From the NCBI GenBank assembly GCA_037447655.1, contig JBBHKE010000793.1:62001-126000 (forward strand): DNA of 64,000 bases. Direction: 5' to 3'. The DNA is from Zygnema cylindricum (lineage: Eukaryota > Streptophyta > Zygnematophyceae > Zygnematales > Zygnemataceae). Both the position numbers and the translations under genes were made by a program. A model generated the notes under the pieces. That model was not told the origin of the DNA and did not search any database. It saw only the letters and a list, made by a program, of their open reading frames with translations. Below, in pieces: positions 35,131 through 47,000 of the stretch (the first letter of the stretch is position 1; each line of letters opens with the position of its first letter).

Positions 35131-38100
35131 TATACACCGATGTACATGACCGACCACTATCGACTGTGTATTGTGACCTTTTTAACTTGTCTAATTTATT
35201 TTTTTTTAAACCAATCTCAAAAATCATGATTATAAAGCCATGCCATTATTTTTTCAGGACAGTTTTGCCAATTTTCTTATTTTTTTCCTAATTGTTTTTC
35301 AGATTTCTGTTTTTCTTAATGACAAGATTGATGAAATTTACTACCAAGGTACTATTTTTTGCACTAATTGACTGTAAGGTGTCTGTTTCCCTCACTTACA
35401 AGATTGGTAGAATTTTTTGGTAACTTCCTACTTTTCACTAATTGACTTTAAATTTCACTAATTGACCTTAAGGTGTCTGTTTTTCTAGTAGACTTTAAGG
35501 TGTCTGCTTTCATTTGCAGGATTTTTTTTTTTTTACTAATTGACTTCAATGACCAATTGCCTGTTTTTTTTATTTGCAGGAAAATGTGAAACTGAAACTA
35601 CTTGTGCCTGTGTATACTCAATATGCTGGAGAAGGAAACCAGGCAATTGAATTTGCCTCCTCTGTTTTGATTGCAAGAATGCTGAATCGTACCATTTGTC
35701 TTCCAGGCTTTTTTCGGAAGTCTCAAGAAACAGCAGGTGAATAGATAATATTGTGGTTTTTTTAAGGTCTTTTTCGCATTTAGTAAAATTGAAGGTTTTT
35801 TGTTTTACTCCGCTTTACGATAGAGGTTGTCATTGTCGATGATTGTCTAGAGCTCTCTGCATTACCATGTGGATAAAGAAGTTTTACCAGCATGTTATTT
35901 TATGGTTTTTTTTTTATTTGTTTTAAATGCATCCTGTATTCCGGAAACAATGCATTTGGAACGTTCATTTCTATCAGTAATTTCCCTCACTTGAGAAGGT
36001 GATAGTAGAGCTACATCTTGCGATCATCGCGATTAGAGTGTTAGTGAGTTATCAGTGATAAAACGAGGTTAGTACTAATTACACTAAATTAATTATGTTT
36101 CGCCACATGGCTCATTATGGGCTCCTTCAGTAAACGGTGTCATTAACAATTTATTACTTTGTTTCAATCCTCAAACTAGAGCAGTTAACTCTAATAGTGA
36201 CATGTATAATAGAAGTGCGAGGCCACCAAAATGTAATAATTGAATTAAATAACACAGTTGAAATTATCGATTTATCAAAACATGGTTATTTCTGGTAAGT
36301 GACAGCTCGTCTTCCCTTATCTCCTTCTTTTTGATTGCCGGAAAACAGATGAATAAGACTATCTTTTGGTTGTTTCCAAACTTTACAGATACTGCCGACT
36401 GGGGCCTAAGAATGGAAAATAGATACGATTTGAAATCGCTTCAACAATTTGTTCGTATTATGGATATGAAAGACTGCATCAAAGTATGCAAAGGTCAACT
36501 TGATACTTTTTTGCAGTTAAGAAGTGTGGAATCTTGGAATCTGTTGCCAGGCTGGAACAAGCAGGAGCCTTTTAAAAAATTGGTAAGTAAGAAAAAATTG
36601 TCTGAAAAAGTATCAACTTTTGAGTCTAATAGCTCCTGAAAAAATACATTTGAGGAACAACAAAACTCTGTAAAATCAACTGGTCTCATGAAACTTTCTC
36701 ATTCACACTTTGTGCACTTGGTCCTCCAATTATTCTTTTGATAATTAACCAATAAAGTACCCAGTTTGTGTGTAAAAAAATTGATGTAAACTGGTAACCA
36801 TTCGTGCTCGTAACTGATTTGCACAGAAGTTAGTGTGGCAATAAAGTTAAATCTAGAAATATATGTGTTTGATTTGCAGGTTGAACTGAACTGGACCTAT
36901 TTGACATGGGCAAGTTCTACTGATGTTCAGTCTGAGTTAAATGTCTACGAGGAAAATTGTTTAGCTCTTGGAGGAATATTTCCGGGACTCCGATGGAGAG
37001 GAGCTCATCTTGCTTTGGCGCCATTTTTACGATCTTCTGATCCAATAAGAACAGCTTCTGATAAACTTGTCGAAATTGCGTTTGGATCTTCAGAGCCGTA
37101 CTTGGGAGGTTTGTTTCGAAATGACTTTTATTCATAAATGTCTTTTAATTATGCCATTTTTTTGGTTTTCAATGATCTCAACTTGTACGGTTTTAATGGT
37201 TCATGGTACATTGAATTCGCGGAATCAAATTGATGGGAGAAAATAGATGCAAGGACTTTGACACAATGATGTTTGAAAAGTAAAGTATTACTAGCAGTAT
37301 GTAAGCGAGGGTTTACGTTTTTTTTCTCTTTTTTTCTATTGTGTGTTCCTTTCTTTTCAGCTTTTCTTTGCTAATTGGATTTCCAGATTCAAATTGTCCT
37401 CTTTTACGGTCAGATAAGAGGAGAACAAACAATTTGATTTTTTTGACTTTCTTTTTAAATTCTCCTTCTGTCAGGAAATTCTTTTAGTTTTTTCTTGTTT
37501 TTGTTTTCTCCCTCAACTTTTTGTCAACTAAAGAATAAAAGGAGAAATAACTTATTTGTGAAATTCTTGTGCTTGTCTTTAGGACACTGTTTCTCTGTCT
37601 TTCAGTTTTGCTTAGCTTTTTGTCAGCTACAGAACAGAAGAAATTGCACATTTGTTTGCGTTTTATCTCTTTTTCAATTTCTTCTTTCAGTACAGAGCTT
37701 CAGTATTATTTTAACAAACAGTTTGTTTGCTGAACTTCCTCTCCTCCTTCTCCTCCTCCTCCTCCTCCTCTCCTCCTTTTTTTGCTCTTCTTCTTCTCTT
37801 CTTCTCTTCTTCTTCTTCTTCTTCAACAAACATTATCTTGTTTGCTTGCTTCTCTTCATCTTCTTCTTCTCCTTTCTTTTTATTTGAATTTCTTGGCTTT
37901 TCAGTACATTGGCGGTTTGAACCGGGGACCTGTGGAAGTGATGGAGCTGGACTTTGTTTTCCTCGATGTCGAGATGGAGCCGAACCAAATGACCCGGGAA
38001 CTATGCCCTCCAATAAAGCTTGGGCCCGATTCCGATCGAATGGGAGCACATGTCCCGAAGGTCCTTAAACTTTTCCAAGCTTTTAATTAGAGAATTTCAA

Positions 38101-41100
38101 GCGCTTGTATTGGAATAAGTAAAATATTTGAGTATAGCATATCTTTTTGTGTGTGTTTTGTTTTGAAAAATAGAAGGTTGTGATATGAGTAAGCAGTGTT
38201 ATTTTCTGTTACTACAGAATTTCAAATTCTGGTTTTGGATAATAGGAGAAAATCTCAGCATGTGTTCTGATACGGATCTGTGCATATATCACTTTTCCAG
38301 CAGTTTTAGTACCAAAATTTCCTCTTCTGATTTGATAACTTACAATATTTTGCTTGCAAAAATTGTTGCTGAATGAGTCCCACCTTTTTAGAACATATTT
38401 TTTGAAATTTCTTTACAAGAATTTATGTTTGGAAAGTTTTTTTTCGATTCTTTCTTTTTTGTTTTTACTTCTTACATACATGTTGACCCTCAAAACGTTT
38501 TTTTAATCGGGTGCAGGTAAAATGTGGCCGGGAATCAAACTGACGCCAAGTGATATTGTCGTTGCAATTTCTGATAAAGCATTTTCCCTAAAACTAAAAA
38601 ATATTTACATTGCAACAAATGGCTGGACATTAAAACGTCACGGTTGTTCCCTTCTGAAAAAGGTGAGTAAAAATTGGCATATATTCAATTACAAAGTGGA
38701 TAGTTCGTTTATTACCATTTATTACGGTTTTACTGGTAACTTTACTAGTTTCAGTGGCATTTCTTTTAAGTTCAAGTCTAATAAAAACATTTTTCGCACT
38801 TCGGAAGTGTATCTTCAGTGACAGGATGTCACATTACAGAATAGTGGGATGTTCTAATTCAACGACTGTAATATTTGTTTCGTTTCACAAGAGGCCAATT
38901 TATTTTTTTCATCTATTATTTTTACAGGTGATTTTTCCTTTGAGAAAATTGGGATTTAATGTGGCTGGAACCTGGGTCTGTTCTCATCTCCTAGCACTTC
39001 CAAAAATCTCGACTTTGTCTCATAGAGACGTTGAAAAGATGTTGAGTTTGGAATCTGGAACTCTGGTAAAATAACGAAACCTCTCTCTCCCTCTCCCTCT
39101 CCCTCTACCTCTCCCTCTCCCTCTCCCTCTCCCTCTCCTTTACCTCTCCCCAACTCCCTCACTTTTCACTTTTCAAACTTCTAACAGCATTGAAAAATGT
39201 GGTCCTTTAAGTACATATTCAACTGTCATATCTGTGATTGTACCAACCAGAAACATTACTCCACATAAATTCTGAACTGCTTCCAGTAAATATGAACTTC
39301 TTCCGGTAGTGGACGTCTGTAGTCGACATACATTCTTTTACCAGAAAATCATGGCCTACACTAGTTTATGTATGAAAATGGTGCGATTGTGGACTCATTT
39401 CTCTATAACAATTATTTCAATGGACGCTCTTAGTCTACATCCATTCTCTTTAGCAGCAACCTAATGATCCACGCTAAATTCGGTACCTTGCAGTACATGT
39501 ATGTAATAGGGTTTTTTTCCACACTAATTACGGTATTAATTGCCAATCGTTATTAGCGTTGTGTACGCTAATTCCGTCCCGCTTTTTTTATTATTATTCT
39601 CCATTAGTGTAGTTCATTATATTTTTTTCTTTATTATATTTAGGGTTATTTTCATTGCGTTGTCTCTTAAATAGAGTGGTGTACTGTCAGTGTCACACCG
39701 TACATAAATGTACCTTTTAAAGTTAAAAAGTACAATAAATTAGTTTTAGTAACCGCGGACGCATGAGAATGTGCGTTCTAAAAAGGAAAAAAAACCAGGT
39801 CATAAAAAATCCCGCTCGCACATATTCGTCCGACAGCCGCGCTTCGACCGTGTGGATGTACGATTTGTGTACAATTTGTCAGATTTTGTAGGGAGACCTA
39901 TATTAGTGTAAGCATGTTTGCGACCGACATTTTTTTTTTCAAAGATCCAAATTACCATAGCCAAACAATTAGAATGTATGATTTTTTCCAAAATTATCAA
40001 ATTCTTAAATAACGTACACCACGGTAATTATTTTTATAATAACGATTGGCGGTGTAGTGGAGATGTACTGATTTCCTCCTATGGACTATAATGCAGAAGG
40101 AAAAAAGTGAAATAACTCTTTCTGCGATTGAGCAGTCTGTGGCGATGGGGTCTACTGCCTTTTTGGGCAGTGGGGAGTCTCCATGGAGTTTGGCGGTGTG
40201 GAGAAGGAGACAAGGATTGAGGGAGGCAGCTGGTACTCTATTGCGAAATAACGAAGGTGCGGAAAACAAATGAAAAAAAATGGCAGTTTTTGGCAAGGTT
40301 TCGGCAAGTTTAAAATTTTCGGGGAGTGTTTAGCAAGTTTTGAATTCTCTGGCAGTTTTTGGCATGATTTGAATATTGGGGCAGTTTTTTGTAAGTTTCG
40401 AAATTCCAGGCAGTTTGTAGGAAATTTTGAATTTTCTGGCACAGTAGGCAGGTTTTAAATTTTCGGGTAGTACGGCAAATTTTTTGGGAAGTGTCGGCTA
40501 ATGTCAGGCAAGTGGAGTCCTGGTTTTTTTATTATTTTATTTCCTAAAGTTTTTGCGAAGGCAGTCCTTAAATGACTTTTCTGAGAGTGTAAGGCAGTAT
40601 CAAATAAGTTTTGGGGCCTCGTTAGGCAAATTTTCGAGGAGTATCAGTAAAAATTTTGGGCAATGTAAGTCAAATCTTTAGACAAGGTTTAAACGACCTT
40701 TTTGTCAGGTTTCTTTTCAATATGGCTCATATTAGAGTCAGAAGCAGATGTGTTATTTGGTGGATTAAGAAAAAAAACAATTGGTGTTATTAATGCTATT
40801 TTGTGGTCAGAAGGCATTGAAAACTGGCACTAAAACAGTGTTCTTTATGCTAATTATCATTTTTTTCCTTTTCCCATCCCTTGCCATTGAAGAAGAGAAT
40901 ATCGGCCTTATAGCGAATCGCACCGTTTTTGGGAATAGATGAAATCAGAATCTGAGTTAAATTTCTAATTTTCTGATTCGATTTTTTATTTGTTTTTTTA
41001 ACAGATGGACAAGTTCAGAAATTTGGATATAGAGATAATAGTATCATGGATGACTCCATCATTGCCGACTTGATGTCAGACGAGAGTGTCGCGGTACGCT

Positions 41101-41986
41101 CTCCCTCTCCTTCTCACGCTCACCCCAATCCTCTCCCACTCTCCCACTACCCTCGTATGTTATCCCTCTTCCTCTCCTCAAGCTCCACACCATATTTCCG
41201 GACTCGATATCAGACGACAATTTGACTATATATGCTCATCCTCATCCTCTCCCTCTCCCTCTCCCTATCCATCTCACTTCCCTTCCCCCTTTTCATCTCC
41301 CTTTTCATCTCCCTTTCCATTTCTCTTTCCCACCTCTTCTCCCGTCACTCCACTCCATTATTGCTGTGGGACGGTATGCTCATTCTCTCCTTCACTTTTT
41401 CGCCCCTTCCCTCCTATTTTCCCCCCAACGCAAAAACATTTCCTCTTTTAAATTTTATTCGAGATTCACTTCTTATTTTGTCCCTTTCTTGTCTTTCGAA
41501 GTGTCCTTTTACTTTTGCCCTTTCGACAAAACCTTTGTCCCAGTCTCAATACAATGTGCTTTGGGAACGGCGTTTTGATTTATTTTTTTGCAATCATTTA
41601 TTGTAAATCGATTTCGTTTCCGCTATTTCGTGTTTCGATTTGTTTTTTTCTCTCTCTCTTTTGTTCGGTTTTGTATGATTTGATTCTTTGTACGTCTTGT
41701 CCTCCTTTGAAATTTTGCAAGGCCCTAGAAAAACCAAAAAACCATAATTAACCCGAGAAAACCTCCTTTTGAAATTTTTGCAGGATCCTAAAAAACCTTA
41801 AAAACCATAATGAACCCTAATAGCCTCCTTTTGAAATTTTTGCAGGGCCCGGCGTGCCACAGGATACTGGAATCCGATCGACAAATAGATTCACAAGATA
41901 ATAACGGAGATGATTGGTTGGACCGAATTGCTTGTGAAGGGAGGGAAAGATTGGGAGGCTCTTGTGATATGGCCATATGTTGGTAA
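34786..41986 (+). CDS. protein O-fucosyltransferase-like glycosyltransferase (POFUT1-like, GT65/PF10250 type)
   Basis: Nine exons that join in phase to 464 residues: 34786-34944, 35580-35736, 36389-36582, 36880-37108, 37905-38060, 38517-38662, 38928-39065, 41019-41093 and 41846-41986 (stop TAA). After a basic start, a hydrophobic segment (TSITAVLVFFFLYNARA, ~15-31) should be a signal peptide or type II anchor to the ER/Golgi. The first family motif is QYAGEGNQAIEF (67-78), then LNRTICLP, comparable to the GRFGNQ..F..LNRTL..P region of POFUT1. HWRFEPGTC (248-256) matches the HLR position that binds GDP-fucose, with R250 as the candidate catalytic Arg. Many Cys residues fit a secretory-lumen enzyme. 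It would transfer fucose from GDP-fucose to Ser/Thr; the acceptor is unknown. An in-frame ATG at 34708 is an alternative start. The 37109 donor is GTTTGT. Confidence 0.75.
35045..35130. repeat. (CA)n microsatellite in fucosyltransferase intron 1
   Basis: About 85 bp of ca repeats with ta/ga interruptions. Open frames of Thr-His or Val-Cys on either strand are artefacts of the repeat. Confidence 0.97.
36012..36206. mobile_element. family D TIR element in fucosyltransferase intron 2
   Basis: Left part gcgattagagtgttag pairs loosely with right part gttaactctaatagtgac. The interior block cacatggctcattatgggct is shared with 24317-24515. Confidence 0.65.
39066..39175. repeat. (CTCTCC)n tract at the start of fucosyltransferase intron 7
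   Basis: Hexamer ctctcc repeats begin ten bases after the donor of the exon ending at 39065. Confidence 0.9.
39535..40056 (+). mobile_element. family B TIR element in fucosyltransferase intron 7
   Basis: The left end tgccaatcgttattagcgtt is inverted at the right end as aataacgattggcggtgta. About 520 bp; the interior matches 7380-7780 in reverse and 42530-42975 in part (caccgtacataaatgtacct, gcacgcataggaacgtgcg-like). No protein-coding potential was seen. Confidence 0.8.
40270..40700. repeat. ~50-bp degenerate tandem array in fucosyltransferase intron 7
   Basis: Eight or more loose copies of a unit like ggcagtttttggcaagtttt plus gaattttc. The frames across it have no recognisable protein content. 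Confidence 0.75.
41702..41850. repeat. three ~62-bp tandem copies of a splice acceptor
   Basis: cctccttttgaaatttttgc then ag occurs with acceptor-equivalent ends near 41720, 41783 and 41845. Only the last is followed by the coding exon (ggcccggcgtgccac). Confidence 0.92.
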
Positions 41987-42529
41987 CAACTTGTGACAAT
42001 GGTCTCTTTACCCGAAAATTGTACATATGAGAAACATTACTGCTAGTTAGTAATGTATTTTTTGACTTAGTTTCTAGCATTAGAGCTAGCATAGACTAAG
42101 GTCAATATTCCTTGACATTTTGATTGTTACGATTTATATGACGGAGGAATTTAGAAAAGAATAGTGTGGTATTATTCATTTTTATTTTTTTGAAGCTTGA
42201 GTTAACGAATGGTAGGCAATTCTATTTACTTGGAGTAAATAAAGCTTTATGTTAAGCTAGTTGTAGCCAGTACCTCCTTATTTAGGGTAGATACTTAGTA
42301 GGTTAAAATCAGAAGGATGTACTTTCTGAATTGAGATGCATAATAAAGTGACGGCAGATTATCATCTGCCAACCACCCTCATGAAGGGATTGGGATAGTT
42401 AATAACGTCTTGTCAGTTTCGATTGTTGTTTTTCTTTTTCTTTTTTTTGTTTTGATGGGAGTTTTCCTTCCAACCATTTGGAACAAGCACGTCCACATTT
42501 TTGGAAAAGGCAATCTGTGGGCCTTTTTG

Positions 42530-42975
42530 ACGTTAATTAAGGTACCGTACAAAATAGCGTAAAAGCCCGAAAGTACAATAAAATTTAAATAGTGTGGTGT
42601 ACGGTCGATGTCAGACCGTACATAAATGTACCTTTTCAAGTGAAAATTTACAAAAAATTAATTAAACCAGACGCGCACGCATAGGAACGTGCGCTCAAAA
42701 AAACGGAATTAGTCTGACACGTAAATTAGTATGGCATGTACGGACACTTTAAATTTGAGACGGCGTACGATTTCTAATATTTTGTACGGATACATATATT
42801 AGTGTATATAATTGTACGGTGAATTTTCCATTTTTGCTGTTCCCAAATTAGCATTAACGCCGAAATTAGAATACACCTTTTTTTTGAAAAAAATCAAATT
42901 CTTAATTAGCATCAACTACGGTAAACTTTCTTAAACACTATTTAAACTTTGACACTAATAACGATTCGCGGTGTA
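42530..42975 (+). mobile_element. family B TIR element
   Basis: The right end is actaataacgattcgcggtgta. The interior shares gaccgtacataaatgtacct and a cgcacgcataggaacgtgcg-like block with 39535-40056. The left end is less distinct. Confidence 0.65.
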
Positions 42976-43005
42976 CCAATATGCGTTAGCGCGTAATAGC
43001 GTGAA

Positions 43006-43303
43006 CACGTGATGTATAATCGCAGAAAGACAAAAACGCGTACAGTACGGGCACCGCTCGTTTCCGTTCTTCAACGTCAAACAACCGTCGATGATCCTTA
43101 CTAAATACTGTATAATATCTCGTACGGCAGCACCAAATCAATTTCTCAGCACTTTCTAGTGGCCAAAGTTGACACGTGATGTCACAGTCCAGTGTACAAC
43201 TCGGGCGTACGGCACCGCATATACGGTACGTCTGTACCGGAGTCATGAAATCCTGAGTTCCCGTTTTCTCGCGGATGGTGAGAAGCCACGTCGTCCGCAC
43301 GTG
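43006..43303. promoter_or_regulatory. three G-box (CACGTG) motifs
   Basis: CACGTG occurs at 43006-43011, 43173-43178 and 43298-43303, and additional CCACGT/ACGTG words follow to 43730. In plants G-boxes bind bZIP and bHLH (PIF/HY5-type) factors and are common in light-regulated promoters. The downstream gene encodes an LHC-family protein, so a light-response role is a reasonable inference, not shown. Confidence 0.55.
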
Positions 43304-44037
43304 AAATATAATTGTATACAACTATACACCGTATTTATTTCACCTGAACTGCAGAACATAAAACCACCAGCATTATTAAAAGTGCATGAATCGGTCATTC
43401 TCATGTTTAGAACGCGCCACGTTTCTTTTGTGTTCACATATAGCTTTTTTGAGTTTTTTCTCCCTTCACACGTACGGGAAACGTGCACGGACTTTCAGTT
43501 TGGAAATTTTGTATCCTCGTTTCTCCTGGTGCCACGTTGAGCCACTTTCGGCTCACTGTATTTCTGCCCCACAGACGGCCACGTCTGAACCGTACGATAC
43601 CCTCCGAGCCTGAAACGTGACGTGACATATTGTGACGCTAAAGTACTATTTCTTCTCTGCCTCACAGAAGGCCACGTCGCGGCCGTACGATTGTGTTTCG
43701 AGCGAAAATCCTATGCTACGTGCCGTGACGTTACTGTCCGATTGTTTCTCCTTGTCTGTAACTATGGTATAATTACATTTTCCCTTCCTGTAACTGACAG
43801 ATTAATCTCACGGATATTATTACTAAGAGCTCCAGGAAAGAATATATATCTTTTTTAAGTACATACAGCTAACTACAAATCATTGTTTCTATTTTGCTGA
43901 TCCGAGTTTGTTTCTGTTGCATCTAAGCTTCTCCTTCTACTGCTTCTTAACAGAAACCCTAGTCTTTGTAAGCGTTTTTTTTGCGCAGAAAGAAACTTTA
44001 TCTTTATATCTAGCAAGTGTAGTATCTGTATTCAGAT

Positions 44038-47000
44038 ATGGCACAGTGCTGCTCGGCCATGGCTGCCGTAACTTCCACTTCTGCTTCATCTGCTGTGGCG
44101 ACTACCTTTAGAATTTGTAACTCAGAAAGTCGGTATGTTTCAGGTATGCGACGGTTCTGGAGACTGGCATTGATTATTATTATTATTTTTATTTTTTATT
44201 ATTCTCAAGGAATATCGGTAACACATTTGAGCTTTTTAATGTTCTTAAAGAGTTTTTAATGCATAGCTATCTTCTGCATGAATAGACTAAAATGTAAGTG
44301 CAACGCTCTTTGGTTCAACACAATTTGTTAGTGAGTACGGGAAGGGATTAAAGCTTGCCATCATATTATGTGATTTTTTTTCTGCATTGAAGATAATGAG
44401 GTTAGGTTTATGAAGGAAAATTATGATTTAATGCTCATTGTAATCTAACTGTCTTTCTCTAACCTAAGTTAGCGGGGGAAAGTATCTTTGACCGCTAGTT
44501 TTTAAAGGTCTTTTTCTTGGTTCTTCAATCTTTTTTTAGGGATATATCCCTGATTTAACTTAAATCTATTCCGGGAATTCCTGACATGTTGAGATTTAAC
44601 CTATCTGCTCATTATTTTTACAAGTTATTGAAGCTGAATTATGTATGACAAAAGGTGTTTCGTATTCACCTAAATTATTGGCGTTATTCATCTATTCTAT
44701 ATTATGTTTTGCAACGTAGCTATTATGGACCAGTTAACTAGACAGTGTTTACTATACTAATTTACGATTTTGGGTCAAGTTTGACTGCACTTGAATTAGA
44801 GTGATTAAGTCTGATATCTTTGAGCGGTGTAATGAAATTGTTATAAATGAAGTGCTTTTTTTGAGACAGTAGGACTCAAACCTTTTTTTTGTTTTGTTCT
44901 CTAGAATGCTGCAAATATGTGGTGTATGTTCTCGTTCTGTTTTACCTGTAAGGTCTATAATGTTACCTTTTTTAGCAATCGTTGTTTTTGACTAGATTCT
45001 GCTCATGTTTTTATCCCAGGGTCATGTTTTCCATTTTTTGACACTTTTCACATCTTTTTGATGGGTTTTTTTTTTTTTTTTTTGCAGCCATGGCTTCTGC
45101 TGCGACTCCATTCTCTGGGATTCGTCTTAACTTGAAGCCTTCTAGACAATCGGCAGCAGCTCGTAAGTTATACCATTTTTTATTTTTTTTGTTTTTAAGC
45201 TTAACCAATTTATCAATGCATGGTAAAGTTATGCCTACCATTTTTTTGGTCGGGAGAAATACTGTTTTTCTGGAAGAGACAATTTACCTGGCTCCCTCAG
45301 TCTGAATTGACCTAAATTTGTTAATCGGTCGAAAATGGCAAAGTTTTCCTTAATTTTTCTGCGTTTTGGGTGAAAAACTGTTTTTCTGTTAGAATACTAC
45401 TTGGCTCCATCTTTTATCTTTTGAGAATCTGGAAAGCGGCTCTTCTTCCTTATTTTCAGTTGACTCATTTCAGTTGACTTTTGTAATAATTTAATGTTAA
45501 ATTAATTTTAAATGGAAGGATTTCTCTTTTCATCTGGAGATGCAAACACGTGTTTGATTTTTTCTGGAAAGTAGTAAGCTGACTGGTTAATTGCTGAAAA
45601 TAAAAAGTCCAAGTGTTAGTTCAAGGTGGTGGTTACTTAAGATATGGAAATAATTTCCTGTAATTTGTGTTACTGAAACTAAATCGGTTGGACCAGATTG
45701 TTTCTATGTCACATACAGAGTCAATCCGATTTTAAGTAACTTAATTTAAAAAAATGATTTAATGGCAGTCCAAATCAATTAGTGGAATGTATGGTAAATG
45801 AAACATTGATATGTTTGAAGACTATATTGTCAATATTTTAGTAATCCACCAGTTGAAGGGGCGGAGGAGGAAATAAGAGGGCCAGAGAAGATTTGAGCTT
45901 TTTCATTAATGAGATTCTAGAGTGAATGAATGGCATACACTAGAGTATACTCCGAGAAGTTGATTAATGACTATATCTCATTGCTTTGTGGTATTTGTAT
46001 TGCAGGTAGCCCAGCATACGTGGTAATCCGGGCAGAGGGAGAGGAAGTGGGACAAGGAAAGGAGGGTTCTGGGTTTGGTTTGGGAGGACCTGGAACATGG
46101 TTTGGATTTGGGAATCGACAAGAACGTAATGTTGGTCGACTTGCTATGATGGGATTCGCGGTAAGATTCTTCACATTTTTTAATTCCAGTCTGCTCTATG
46201 TACCTTTTTTTGGATTTCTTTAGTGTTTGTTTCTACTGTTGTCTGAAGGAATTGGAAGAAAAGGTCAAAAATGGTTTTGAAAAGAAAACTTCGTTAAATC
46301 CTTCAACTTCTTTCTTTTTGATATAAAATTGCAGTTTTTACATCAGCCAAGCAGTCAATTGGCGTAAAGGAGTGAATGGAAAAGGTTTTTAACTGTGTCA
46401 ATTTTAGACTGTTTCTATGCATTTTTTAAATTTATACCTTTTTCCAGAAGACATGGCATTAGGAAGAAGTTGACATAATTTGTCCAGGGGATGGTTTACT
46501 AAGAAATCTTCCTACTCCTTTTTTTTGGGATCTACATTAAGTCCTTCAATTTCAGTTTATCTCGATGCGAGTCTCTGACTTTACTTTTTTCTTCAAAAAA
46601 TTTGTCACCAAGGAGTAAACGTTTGACACTTTCAACTTATGTAATCGATTAAATTAGATTTGATTTCTTACTTTCACAGACGGCTCTGGTCATGGAGATT
46701 CTTACCGGATAATGTTTAGTGTTTTTTAATTTATTAGTTTGTCAGTAGTTAACAAATTTGCCAGTATCTAACTACTTGTCAGGAAGTAATTACTTTGTCA
46801 GGAATAGCTCCAGTAATTTTTTGTCTACTTCTCAGGCAGCCTAGTACTGAAAGGTTCTTACCGGAAAAAGCTCGAACTCAGTCTGTCTCTGTGCAATTCT
46901 CTGAATTTATGCCTTTTTTTCCAGAATATGGAGTAGTCTGTTAACTCATTCCTTTTATTTAACCAACTTTATTATATATATATTTTTTTTTTACTTTTAC

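Larger units (their letters stand above)
41987..44037. promoter_or_regulatory. intergenic region and promoter of the LHC-like gene
   Basis: Holds the 3' flank of the fucosyltransferase gene, a family B element (about 42530-42975), and then a GC-richer stretch with many ACGTG words up to about 43740. A TATA-like gaatatatatc lies at 43845-43855, about 190 bp upstream of the ATG at 44038. Short open frames in this stretch look like noise. Confidence 0.6.

Noticed and set aside
34843-35291. Thr-His and Val-Cys repeat frames on both strands
   Set aside because: Translation of the (CA)n microsatellite in the fucosyltransferase intron.
35297-35349. Possible extra fucosyltransferase exon (ttgtttttcag then atttctgttt, ending caag|gtacta)
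   Set aside because: Its ~49 bp length is not a multiple of three and would break the in-phase junction between 34944 and 35580.
37711-38049. Glu/Lys-rich minus-strand frame
   Set aside because: Antisense of a CT-rich tract and of fucosyltransferase exon 5.
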